Below are positions 26,172-34,786 of a stretch of DNA of 64,000 bases, one piece after another. Every line of letters starts with the position of its first letter. The stretch's first letter is position 1. A model generated the notes under the pieces. The model was given only the letters and a program-made list of their open reading frames with translations. It was not told the origin of the DNA and made no database searches. Source of the stretch: Mucilaginibacter sp. 14171R-50 (GTDB taxonomy: Bacteria; Bacteroidota; Bacteroidia; Sphingobacteriales; Sphingobacteriaceae); the NCBI RefSeq assembly GCF_010093045.1, contig NZ_CP048115.1, positions 682,001-746,000 of the forward strand, written 5' to 3'. Position numbers and translations under genes: made by a program.

Positions 26172-27191
26172 TTACCTCTTCTCCACCCTGTCATAAAACC
26201 CGCCGAAGCTGTTCATCTTCACAGCATCCTCGGCAAAGAAATCGCCGGGGAATCCCAATTCTATCTTGCTTGCTTCATCGAGTTTGGCTACATGTTCGGG
26301 GCTTAGGGTAACGTCTATGGTTTTCAGGTTATCTTTTAACTGGTCAACTTTGGTAGCGCCCACGATAGGAATGCAGCTGAAACCTTTGCTCATGGTCCAT
26401 TGCAGGGCAACGTGGCTTTCGGATACGCCAAGTTCCTGCGCTATTTCCATTACCACACGGGTTATCTTCTCAGCGCGGGCATCAAGGCGTTTGCTGTCGG
26501 GCTTTATGCGGCCTTTATCGCCTTTTAAGTATTTGCCGGTTAATGCGCCACCGGCCAGCGGTGCCCAGGGGGTAACTGTCATACCGAAGTGTTTAGCCAT
26601 AGGTATCAGTTCGCGCTCGGCAGTACGGGCCAGCAGGCTGTACTCTACCTGCAGGGCGATGAACTGGCTCCAGCCCATCAGCTCGGCAAGGGTATTGCCT
26701 TTTGCTACTACCCATGCGGGTGTATCGCTAATGGCGGCGTAAGTTATCTTACCTTGCTTGATCAGATCGTCCATGGCACGCAGCACCTCATCAATGGGGG
26801 TTATATCGTCCCATATGTGCAGGTAAAGCACATCTATAAAGTCGGTTTTTAATCTTTTCAAACTCTCCTCAACACTGCGCATCATATTTTTACGGTTGTT
26901 GCCGCTGGCGTTGGGGTTAGTGGTATTATCCTTTAAGGTGTATTTAGTGGCCAGTACAAAATAGTCGCGATCCTGATTAGCCAGGTAATCGCCGATAATT
27001 TTTTCGCTGGTGCCCAGCTTGTATATGTTGGCTGTATCCAGGAAATTGCCGCCCGCGTTGGCGTAGGCATCCATTATTTCAAAGCTGGTGGCAGCATCTG
27101 CCCCCCAGCCGCCTTCGGTGCCAAAACCCATGGTACCTAAACAAAGCTCGGATACCTTTAGCCCCGAGCGGCCCAATAATTTATATTTCAT
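26172..27191 (-). CDS. Aldo/keto reductase
   Basis: 339 residues of the AKR TIM-barrel fold. The catalytic set is visible: Asp and Tyr in FLDTANIYKLGTSEK, Lys in VLATKYTLKD, His in VLYLHIWDD. The NADPH-binding end reads CIPIVGATKVDQLKDNLK. The closest type I recall is the IolS/YajO-like group acting on small aldehydes and sugars; substrate unknown. Stands alone, downstream of a repeat-rich spacer. Confidence 0.92.
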   Translation of the reverse strand: MKYKLLGRSGLKVSELCLGTMGFGTEGGWGADAATSFEIMDAYANAGGNFLDTANIYKLGTSEKIIGDYLANQDRDYFVLATKYTLKDNTTNPNASGNNRKNMMRSVEESLKRLKTDFIDVLYLHIWDDITPIDEVLRAMDDLIKQGKITYAAISDTPAWVVAKGNTLAELMGWSQFIALQVEYSLLARTAERELIPMAKHFGMTVTPWAPLAGGALTGKYLKGDKGRIKPDSKRLDARAEKITRVVMEIAQELGVSESHVALQWTMSKGFSCIPIVGATKVDQLKDNLKTIDVTLSPEHVAKLDEASKIELGFPGDFFAEDAVKMNSFGGFYDRVEKR

Positions 27192-27304
27192 GATGGTAGT
27201 TTTATAATGAACGTTTTAAGCAAAACTGCGGTTTTAAAAGCTCAAATAAAAATGCCGGGTAAACAATAGGGTAAGCTGATTGTAAATATATTAAACGCAC
27301 GCCC

Positions 27305-27634
27305 ATGAAAATTATCAATACCGATACCCCGATAAATGCCAGTGAATACGCTGATTTTTTGCGGCAAAAACTACTACCCCTGTTTAAGGAGCGGCGCCAG
27401 GTGGAGCTTACCTTTAACATTGTAAATACCGACGACAGTATTGAGATACAAAATACCGATATCTACGACGGCTTTTTATTCCGGTTTGAGTTTAAAGGGA
27501 ATGAAATAGATGTTATCAAATCTGAGCATTATACTGATGATGTAAATGTGCTCACGTTAGAGGACATACTAAATAACCTGTATATGGAATTCCCCGGAAG
27601 GGACAATATCAGTTTAATTGAAGAAGGCTCTTAA
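27305..27634 (+). CDS. Small acidic protein, unknown
   Basis: 109 residues starting MKIINTDTPINASEYADFL. Acidic, no signal peptide or membrane helix. A beta-rich centre (VELTFNIVNTDDSIEIQ, FLFRFEFKGNEIDVI) and a short helical end. I recognise no family. Its stop codon lies within the loop of a strong hairpin shared with the convergent desaturase. Codon use resembles neighbours, so I take it as a real gene. Confidence 0.7.
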   Translation: MKIINTDTPINASEYADFLRQKLLPLFKERRQVELTFNIVNTDDSIEIQNTDIYDGFLFRFEFKGNEIDVIKSEHYTDDVNVLTLEDILNNLYMEFPGRDNISLIEEGS

Positions 27635-27645
27635 AAAGAGCCTTC
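27623..27645. terminator. Bidirectional hairpin terminator
   Basis: Perfect 10-base arms GAAGGCTCTT / AAGAGCCTTC with AAA loop between convergent genes; the stop codon of the plus-strand gene is in the hairpin. Confidence 0.75.
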
Positions 27646-27657
27646 CGTATTTATATC

Positions 27658-28638
27658 CTATCCGTATATCCAGCTGAACTTATATTCCAGCATAGGGTTT
27701 TTCATACGTTCGGCAACGCGTAATAAACGTGCAGGCAGGTTCATGATGTAATCGCGGGCTTTTTCGCCGTCTTCTTTCAGGTCGCTAACGCTCTCGATGT
27801 GCCAATCCTCAATCAATTCTTTTAATATATCTACGTAATCAATAGCGGTATATATACCGAGGCGTTCGGCGGCATCGGTAAAATGACCGAAGGTTTGCCC
27901 GATCTTTAAACCAATTTCGCGAAGGAAGTGCGCCGGCATCACAATTTTTTTACGCATCATATCTTCAAAAGCAAGCATAGCTTCGTTAGGGTCAACCTCA
28001 AATATTTTGCTGATGAAGTATTTATAGGCCTTGGCGTGGCGAGCCTCGTCGCCGGCAATAACACCGCACATTTTAGATAATAACGTGTCACCATCCTTTT
28101 TGGCCTGCGATGCCACCCTGCGGTGCGATACATTGGTGGCCAGCTCCTGGAACGACGTATAAATAAAGTTACGGTATGGGTCGTGGCCGGTACCTATATC
28201 AAATCCATCCGCAATTAAATAATGGGTAGAAACCTCCATGGCCCGCATATTCACCCGGCCGCTCAGGTATAAATATTTATTCAGCAGATCGCCGTGGCGG
28301 TTCTCTTCGGCCGTCCATAAGCGGGTCCACTTCATCCAGCCGCCTTCTTCGTTATCTGACACCCCCTCAACCATGGTTAACCACGATTCGTAGGTGGGCA
28401 GTGCTTCTTCGGTAATCGTATCGCCAATTAATACGGCAACAAGATCGTACGACAAGCCACGGGCGCTTTCCTGCATTTCTTTAATTTCGCTGAAAAACGT
28501 ATCCCTTGAAGCATCAGGTAAAAAATCTGATGGCTGCCATATTGTATCAATGGGTTTTAAGTACTCGTTCATCTTTTCGAGCATGAACTTTTCTATGTGC
28601 CCCATTACCTCCTTACGTTTTTCTTCGTAAAATTTCAT
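27658..28638 (-). CDS. Acyl-ACP desaturase (ferritin-like di-iron)
   Basis: 326 residues, all-helical. Two di-iron motifs: EENRHG near 110 and DEARHA near 195, with further Glu in SFQELATNVSHRR. This is the soluble stearoyl-ACP 9-desaturase family, which puts a cis double bond into ACP-bound fatty acids using O2 and ferredoxin. Known from plants and actinobacteria and also found in aerobic Bacteroidota. It would tune membrane fluidity. Stands alone with its own terminator. Confidence 0.9.
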   Translation of the reverse strand: MKFYEEKRKEVMGHIEKFMLEKMNEYLKPIDTIWQPSDFLPDASRDTFFSEIKEMQESARGLSYDLVAVLIGDTITEEALPTYESWLTMVEGVSDNEEGGWMKWTRLWTAEENRHGDLLNKYLYLSGRVNMRAMEVSTHYLIADGFDIGTGHDPYRNFIYTSFQELATNVSHRRVASQAKKDGDTLLSKMCGVIAGDEARHAKAYKYFISKIFEVDPNEAMLAFEDMMRKKIVMPAHFLREIGLKIGQTFGHFTDAAERLGIYTAIDYVDILKELIEDWHIESVSDLKEDGEKARDYIMNLPARLLRVAERMKNPMLEYKFSWIYG

Positions 28639-28682
28639 AGTCCTTTATTAGTATGCAAAGTTAGTAATTTAATGCCAATATA

Positions 28683-28802
28683 TTATTTCACTATTTTATA
28701 GTCAACACCTGTTTCATGCACGCCAACAAAGTTTTTGATAGCGGGCGGGCCGTTAAATAAAACGAGACTTGAAATAAGGTCATCCCCGGCAAAGTGTGCC
28801 AT
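28683..28802 (-). pseudogene. Possible C-terminal remnant (39 codons)
   Basis: A short frame with plausible protein texture (ISSLVLFNGPPAIKNFVGV) ends at a stop at 28683. In-frame stops lie just above it. It may be the end of the same decayed gene as the GH5-like piece at 28957-29148, but I cannot join the two frames. Confidence 0.25.
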
Positions 28803-28956
28803 ACGGCTAACTCATAACTATTGTTAAAGTTTGACACCCTGAAAATTAAAGTACGCTTTTATCTACCTCCCCTATTGGCGGCTTATTGTATATTCCACAA
28901 AAAACTTTTCAGCGCTTTGCTGTTTATGCCCCGGGGCTATAGTAAGCCACCGATCA

Positions 28957-29148
28957 TTATTTCGGGCGTTTCGTTAGGGATTTATTATCATTAAGGTAGC
29001 TGTAGTGGTAATCAATTATTAACTTTAACCCATACTTATCACATTGTTTCAAAACTTCATCAATATGTGCAAATACTTTCTCATGAGGTATAAAAGCAGC
29101 CTTGAAATATGCAAATGCAACCGGCAGCGTTACGTTTTTAAACCACAA
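28957..29148 (-). pseudogene. Fragment resembling a glycoside hydrolase family 5 cellulase
   Basis: 63 codons, beginning WFKNVTLPVAFAYF and continuing FAHIDEVLKQCDKYGLKLII then DYHYSYLND. This matches the beta-2/beta-3 region of GH5 enzymes (LPV-F-YF, then IDEVL..C..YGL..I-D-H), about a fifth of a normal enzyme. The frame then stops, and frames above and below contain stops, so the gene is broken. Orientation is opposite to the polysaccharide operon that follows. Confidence 0.5.
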
Positions 29149-29449
29149 TACCTTAATTAATACAATGCTGTTGTTTTTTATGGGCTTTATACTTAAAACA
29201 CCTTTATTTCACGTTTGCGCTAACCACGGTATGCAAACCCCGTTTTGCGGGCTATTTGCGCGTGTAAACGCTATTTACTGCGGGCTTACAGGTATTGGAG
29301 TGCTTTTTGCGTTAATGCCCTGCATAATTACTATAATAATAGGCAGCTTTGTTGTCAGCTTTGAAATTCCATTTTTAGTTACCGCGTTTTTCAATATATT
29401 AACCGTATAAAAGGCTGGGATTATTTTATATTATACTTAAGGACACAAA
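29149..29449. other. Region upstream of the polysaccharide operon, no convincing gene
   Basis: A plus-strand frame (29102-29410) of 102 codons is hydrophobic but overlaps the GH5-like fragment and has no recognised family. The minus strand shows stop-riddled frames that could be the decayed N terminus of the GH5-like gene. The promoter of the operon at 29450 should be here; I see no clear consensus match. Confidence 0.4.
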
Positions 29450-30796
29450 ATGTTTGTTCAAATTTCAAAAGAGGAATATAAAAAGGAGATATCCAAAAGG
29501 GCATGGTATCAAACCAATAATATAATCTGGACAATTATATTTCTATATCCTATTTTCAGCATTATCGATTTCATTTACGCCAATGGCATTTGGCTGCAGT
29601 TTTTTATCGTAAGAATAATCACCGTGCTTGTTATATACGGCTTGTATAGTTTTTTTCAGGCCCGCAAGTATAATTACCGAACCCTGCTGCACATTTGCTT
29701 CTTTTTACTATCGGCAACCTGTGCTGTTTTATGTAATGTGGTTAATATACAGCAGCAAACAACCTATTACTTAATTTTTGCTACCATTATATTGTTTTTT
29801 AACCTGCAGGTTTTCTGGGAGCCCATCAACTCTATTGCTCAAACTTTGCTTGCCTTGCTGCTGCTTGCCGTTTGCTACAATATTTTAAGCGATTATTCTG
29901 TAGACCTGGTGATAAACAGCGGTGGCCAGATATTTTTCATCATCGCGTTTATATCCTGCCTTATCCCCAACGCCCGCTATAAAGTTATAGCGCGCGATGT
30001 ACGCTCGCAGATACTCATCGAAAAATCGAACGAGCAGCTAAAGGAGCAAAACCACAACATTAACGAGAAAAACAATATTATAGACCGCCAATACGAACAG
30101 TTACGCAAGTTGGACGATCAAAAGAACAGCTTTATTAATATAGCGGGCCACGATCTTAAAAACCTTATCGGCTCCATCATCATGAGCAATAATATGCTAA
30201 GGGAAGAAGATTACCGCCTTAGCGCCGACCAAAAAGAATACACCGGTTACATTGCAGAATCGGCTGAAAAAATGCAGTACATGCTTAACAAGCTAATGGA
30301 TGTTAAAGAGATCGAATCGCCTGAGATGAAATTTAACATGGAGATCTTTGATATCAATGCCGAGGTTACGCATGTGTTTAAGGGCCTGCTCGAAACTGCC
30401 CACATGAAAAACATACACCTTACCGATAATATTTTAAAGCTACCCCTTAACGTAAAGCTTGATAAGGTTTTTGTAGGCCAGGTATTTCAAAACCTGCTAT
30501 CTAACGCCATTAAGTTTTCGCAAACAAACAACAACATTAAAGTAGTTACCAGTTTGCAGCGCCAAAAGTTTGTTTTTGAAATTATTGACGAAGGGGTTGC
30601 CATTGGCCAGGACGAATTGGATATGATGTTTAATAAGCTAAAAACGCTTAACGATGCATCGGGCACTATGGAAAGCAGGCTGGGCCTGGGCTTATCCATT
30701 GCCAAACTAATGACAAAAGAACTCGGCGGCGAATTAATTTACCGCAGCGACGATAACGGAAATTATTTTAGAGTAGAATTTTACGTAATAAACTAA
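29450..30796 (+). CDS. Membrane-bound sensor histidine kinase, first gene of a polysaccharide operon
   Basis: 448 residues. About six membrane helices (20-185), then a coiled coil (190-228, EQLKEQNHNINEKNNIIDRQ), then HisKA with the phospho-acceptor in NIAGHDLKNLIGS (near 234). ATPase domain: N box QNLLSNAIKFSQ, G2 LGLGLSIAK. The G1 box reads DEGVAIGQDEL, where the usual third glycine is Ala. No periplasmic domain is seen, so it may sense within the membrane. No response regulator is adjacent. It is 13 bases from the BcsB-like gene, so it is almost surely co-transcribed with polysaccharide synthesis genes. Confidence 0.88.
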   Translation: MFVQISKEEYKKEISKRAWYQTNNIIWTIIFLYPIFSIIDFIYANGIWLQFFIVRIITVLVIYGLYSFFQARKYNYRTLLHICFFLLSATCAVLCNVVNIQQQTTYYLIFATIILFFNLQVFWEPINSIAQTLLALLLLAVCYNILSDYSVDLVINSGGQIFFIIAFISCLIPNARYKVIARDVRSQILIEKSNEQLKEQNHNINEKNNIIDRQYEQLRKLDDQKNSFINIAGHDLKNLIGSIIMSNNMLREEDYRLSADQKEYTGYIAESAEKMQYMLNKLMDVKEIESPEMKFNMEIFDINAEVTHVFKGLLETAHMKNIHLTDNILKLPLNVKLDKVFVGQVFQNLLSNAIKFSQTNNNIKVVTSLQRQKFVFEIIDEGVAIGQDELDMMFNKLKTLNDASGTMESRLGLGLSIAKLMTKELGGELIYRSDDNGNYFRVEFYVIN

Positions 30797-30809
30797 CGCT
30801 TATAACCTG

Positions 30810-32903
30810 ATGAACAGATTTTTTACCTTCCTGGCATTTATATTTCTTAGCACTGCTTCGTTCGGGCAATCCATTTTGTCGTTCAAAGCATTGGGCCATG
30901 CCGATGACGAGCCCATATTTGGTATGAGCGGGGCTACTTCATTCTATTTTAAAATAACGCCACAGTATGAAATAAGCGGGAGTAAGCTGGTTATTTATTT
31001 TGAACCATCGCAGGCGCTGATACGCGACAGGTCGTACATCAACCTTTTCCTTGGTTCAAAACCGGTATACAGCGGCCGTTTAACAAAAGATTCCGTTCAA
31101 AAAATAATGCTAAACCTTACCCCTGCGGATGTTTCGGCCGACAGGTATTTGAAGATTACGGTAAAAACCCTTTTAACCATTACTGACGACCAATGCCGCG
31201 ACCTTGACAACCCCGCTATGTGGCTAAAGGTTAAAAACTACTCGTACCTGTCGTTGGTAAAAAGCAACAAAAACTTTTTTAACAACATAAACATCAGCAA
31301 TTGCTTCGATTCAAAAACGGCTATAGTTTATAACAGCAACCCAACCCTTCACGATCTTAAAGCGGTTGCATGGGCTTATTCGAGGTTAAAGAAAACGCAA
31401 ACAAAAACCATCAATGTATTTGAGCTAAGCAAATTACCCGATACGGTACGTAACTATATTATGGTAGGCACAATGCCTACGCTGCGCGCCGATAAGCGCG
31501 CGTTGGTAAAAGTAACCCCACAGGCCAACCAGGGGCTGTTGTATTTGCATAAATCCGTGTCGACAGTAACCGATACGGTAACCCGCATGGTTGACCTGGG
31601 CGGCAAGTTTATGGAGGTAAAATCAGTATCGCAGGAGGTTGTGCCTACCGAAATATTGTTTGTTACCGGGGGCGATGACACCGGCTACGAAAAAACCATT
31701 ACCGCCCTCGGTAACATGAACGTGCTGAATTCAACCTTTGGCGATTACCTGCTGGTTAATAAGGCGCAAAACACCTTCTTTAAAACCATCGATGAAAACC
31801 GCTCTAAACTATCGCTGAAACAAATTGGCGGTGTAAGCGATTTCTTATCGGGGATAGGTTCGTTAAAAAGTTCTTTCAATTTTAAAAACAGCGATTTTAG
31901 CTTTACGCCTAAAGAGGTTGAAATACGCATTGTAGCCAATTACAGCAGCCTTAACCCGGGCGACCGCGGTTTCTTTAATATTTACCTGAACGGTTTACTG
32001 TTGAGCAGCGAAAAGCTGGACGCCTCGGGCAAATTAAACACATCGGTAACCATTAACCGCTACCAGCATCATAAATATAACACCCTTGAGGCCGAGTTTA
32101 GGTTTTATCCTAACAATGGTAACTGTAAAAACAGCTTCACCAATTTCTTTGCCGAAATTGACGTGGATAAATCGTACCTGGAATCAAAAAACCCATTTAT
32201 TACCAGCGACCTGAGTTTTTACCAATACCCCGAGGCATTTAACAGTGGCACAACACGCATAGTAGTATCAAAAAAGTTTGCTAAATATGCTGCCGGCGCC
32301 ATGGGCGAGATTATTTATGAACTGAATAATAACATCAACGCCAATAACTTCCCCGAGTTTTTGTACTCCGAGGACGTGATCGCCAATCAATCGGAACTAA
32401 AGAAAAACAATATTATAGCGTTGCTGGCTAAAGACGACCCCCTGTTCACCAGGAATGAATTCCCTGACGCGCCTATTAAATTCGACCGCAACTTCAGGCT
32501 TTATAATACCGATAATAATACTATTGTCTATTCCCTGTCTGACACCACGTCAAACGGGCTGGCCCAGATATTTTACGGGCGAAGCAACAACGCAACCCTT
32601 GTGTTAACCGCAACTGGCACACACCTGGCCGAGGCATTTTTATCGGCATCCAAATCTATTACCGAGCAGCTGTCAACCCTCAGCAGCAACGTTTGTATAT
32701 CTGATGTCAACAATAATAAGTACCTGTTTAATATAAACAAATCAAGCGAAAACCTGGAGTATATCGATACTAAAAGCGCCCTTACCCGCTTTTGGGACAA
32801 TTACAACCTGTATATCTTATTAGGTATACTGGTGCTTATCCTGTTGTCGTTCCTGTACATACGTTCGCGGGTACAAAAATCGCAGGATCTGTTTAACGAT
32901 TAA
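30810..32903 (+). CDS. BcsB-like periplasmic polysaccharide synthase subunit
   Basis: 697 residues. Signal peptide 1-19 (ends SFGQ), a large periplasmic beta-rich part, one C-terminal membrane helix (about 665-687, LYILLGILVLILLSFLYI) and a short basic tail. This is the layout of BcsB, the periplasmic partner that caps the cellulose synthase BcsA. BcsB-like blocks include YFKITPQYEISGSKLVIYF, YINLFLGSKPVYSGRL, and ITDDQCRDLDNPAMWLKV, with a second repeat (VEIRIVANYSSLNPGDRG). BcsB itself does not bind c-di-GMP despite its name. The adjacent GT2 gene makes a two-part synthase likely; the sugar is not known. Confidence 0.8.
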   Translation: MNRFFTFLAFIFLSTASFGQSILSFKALGHADDEPIFGMSGATSFYFKITPQYEISGSKLVIYFEPSQALIRDRSYINLFLGSKPVYSGRLTKDSVQKIMLNLTPADVSADRYLKITVKTLLTITDDQCRDLDNPAMWLKVKNYSYLSLVKSNKNFFNNINISNCFDSKTAIVYNSNPTLHDLKAVAWAYSRLKKTQTKTINVFELSKLPDTVRNYIMVGTMPTLRADKRALVKVTPQANQGLLYLHKSVSTVTDTVTRMVDLGGKFMEVKSVSQEVVPTEILFVTGGDDTGYEKTITALGNMNVLNSTFGDYLLVNKAQNTFFKTIDENRSKLSLKQIGGVSDFLSGIGSLKSSFNFKNSDFSFTPKEVEIRIVANYSSLNPGDRGFFNIYLNGLLLSSEKLDASGKLNTSVTINRYQHHKYNTLEAEFRFYPNNGNCKNSFTNFFAEIDVDKSYLESKNPFITSDLSFYQYPEAFNSGTTRIVVSKKFAKYAAGAMGEIIYELNNNINANNFPEFLYSEDVIANQSELKKNNIIALLAKDDPLFTRNEFPDAPIKFDRNFRLYNTDNNTIVYSLSDTTSNGLAQIFYGRSNNATLVLTATGTHLAEAFLSASKSITEQLSTLSSNVCISDVNNNKYLFNINKSSENLEYIDTKSALTRFWDNYNLYILLGILVLILLSFLYIRSRVQKSQDLFND

Positions 32904-32938
32904 CACCGCAACCTCAAAAATTTAACTGATATTAATTC

Positions 32939-34786
32939 ATGAGGATATCAATTCCCGAATTATTAACTAATGATGGCTTTATTACAGCAGGCGAACGCGA
33001 GGAGATTGAACAACATTCAATGGAATCGGGCTTATCCTTCATTAAAATTGCCTTAACTTCGGGATATATATCGCGCAAGAACTACGACAGATCGTTACTT
33101 AACGCGGGGTACACCATAAGCGAACACCCGCGCGGAGAAGCGTATGATAGCGAAGTCTTAAACAAAATCGACCTTAATTTCGCACACGACAGGCTGGCTA
33201 TCCCTCTGCGCATCCAAAACAACAAAGTGGTTTGCCTTATGGCCTCGCCGGACGACCCCCTGTTTTTGGATTATATAAGGTTCACCTACGATCGCGAAGC
33301 CGAAGTGATCATAGCATCCGACCTGGATATAACCTGGTTAAGCAATAAGCTATTAGGCGAAAAATATATCAAGTCGTCGGTGTTCGAGCTCATGAAACGC
33401 GACCCGGATAACTCGGCTATTGTAACGTTCTCTACCGCGCAGCTCATCTTTATTTTTATAATCATTGGCCTGGTTACTATTGGGCTGGTTATAAGCTTTA
33501 AAAACACATCCATAATTGTTAACGTTATCATCAGTTCGTTCTTTTTGGTAGCTATTATTTTTAAGCTGTTCCTGGCGCTGGTAGGCTCCCGTTTCGAACT
33601 TCACCAGGCGGTTACCCGCGACGACCTGAAGCAGGTTAAGGATAGTGAGCTGCCCGTTTACACCATATTGCTGCCCGTTTACAAAGAGGATAAACTGATA
33701 AAAAAGCTAATATGGAACCTGCAGTCTATTGATTACCCGCGCCATAAGCTGGATATTAAGCTGCTGATAGAAGAGGATGATGACAAAACTTTCAACGCGG
33801 TAAAGAACCTTGACTTCCCGGCCGTATTTGAGGTGATAGTGGTGCCTTTTCATATGCCTAAAACCAAACCAAAGGCCTGTAATTACGGGCTGCACTTTGC
33901 GCGTGGCAAATACCTCACTATCTACGACGCCGAGGATATACCCGATACCGACCAGTTAAAAAAAGTGGTAGCGCTTTTTAACAAACTGCCGTGGGATTAT
34001 ATTTGTGTGCAAAGCGCCCTAAACTACTTTAACCGCAACGAGAACTTCCTTACCAGGATGTTCACCCTCGAATACTCGTATTGGTTTGATTATATGCTTC
34101 CGGGACTCGATACATTGGATATACCTATCCCCCTGGGCGGTACAAGCAATCACTTTAAGCTTAACGAATTGGTAGAGCTGGGCGCCTGGGACCCCTTTAA
34201 TGTAACCGAGGATGCCGACCTGGGCGTAAGGGCGTATGCAAAAGGCTATAAAATAGCCATCATTAACTCTACCACCTACGAGGAGGCCAATAACGAGCCA
34301 TTTAACTGGATACGCCAGCGCAGCCGTTGGATAAAAGGCTACATGCAAACCTACCTGGTACACATGCGGCACCCTGTTGAGCTATGGAAAGAAATTGGCT
34401 GGCGCGGATTTTTAGGCTTTAACTTTTTTATAGGCGCAACGCCGGTAACTTTTTTAGTATACCCGCTAATGCTGGCCTTTTTTATATGCTATGTAGTGTT
34501 TGATCTTTCGAGCATACGCACCCTTTTTCCCGACTGGGTTTTATTTATGTCGATATTTAACCTGATGGTAGGAAATATCCTGATGATATATGTGAATATG
34601 ATAGCGGTATTTAAACGCCGCTATTACGAGTTGATACTGTTTGCCATAGCCAACCCTATTTACTGGCTAATGCACTCGATAGCTGCATACAAGGGATTGT
34701 ACCAATTAGTAACCAAGCCTTTTTACTGGGAAAAAACCAATCACGGGTTAAGTAAGGTTAACAGCCCCGTAAACGTTGTAAAATAA
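32939..34786 (+). CDS. GT2 polysaccharide synthase with N-terminal MshEN-like domain
   Basis: 615 residues. Residues 1 to about 150 resemble the type II secretion GspE N-terminal (MshEN) domain: LLTNDGFITAGEREEIEQHS, then LTSGYISRKNYDRSLLNAGY. Two membrane helices (about 163-212) precede a processive GT2 domain (about 235-480): LLPVYKEDKLIKKLIWNLQS, LLIEEDDDKT, the YDAEDIPDTDQL metal site, NVTEDADLGVRAYAKGY, and RQRSRWIKGYMQT, the QxxRW motif of processive enzymes. C-terminal helices follow. There is no PilZ domain. Overall design resembles NfrB/XagB-type synthases, where MshEN is a c-di-GMP sensor. The paired upstream BcsB-like protein supports EPS synthesis and export. Confidence 0.82.
   Translation: MRISIPELLTNDGFITAGEREEIEQHSMESGLSFIKIALTSGYISRKNYDRSLLNAGYTISEHPRGEAYDSEVLNKIDLNFAHDRLAIPLRIQNNKVVCLMASPDDPLFLDYIRFTYDREAEVIIASDLDITWLSNKLLGEKYIKSSVFELMKRDPDNSAIVTFSTAQLIFIFIIIGLVTIGLVISFKNTSIIVNVIISSFFLVAIIFKLFLALVGSRFELHQAVTRDDLKQVKDSELPVYTILLPVYKEDKLIKKLIWNLQSIDYPRHKLDIKLLIEEDDDKTFNAVKNLDFPAVFEVIVVPFHMPKTKPKACNYGLHFARGKYLTIYDAEDIPDTDQLKKVVALFNKLPWDYICVQSALNYFNRNENFLTRMFTLEYSYWFDYMLPGLDTLDIPIPLGGTSNHFKLNELVELGAWDPFNVTEDADLGVRAYAKGYKIAIINSTTYEEANNEPFNWIRQRSRWIKGYMQTYLVHMRHPVELWKEIGWRGFLGFNFFIGATPVTFLVYPLMLAFFICYVVFDLSSIRTLFPDWVLFMSIFNLMVGNILMIYVNMIAVFKRRYYELILFAIANPIYWLMHSIAAYKGLYQLVTKPFYWEKTNHGLSKVNSPVNVVK

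Noticed and set aside
29102..29410. Hydrophobic 102-codon plus-strand frame
   Set aside because: Overlaps the GH5-like fragment, no family pattern, no start signal; more likely chance.
30810..34786. Calling the operon bcsAB (cellulose synthesis)
   Set aside because: The synthase lacks PilZ and has an MshEN-like N terminus, and no other bcs genes are present; product unknown.
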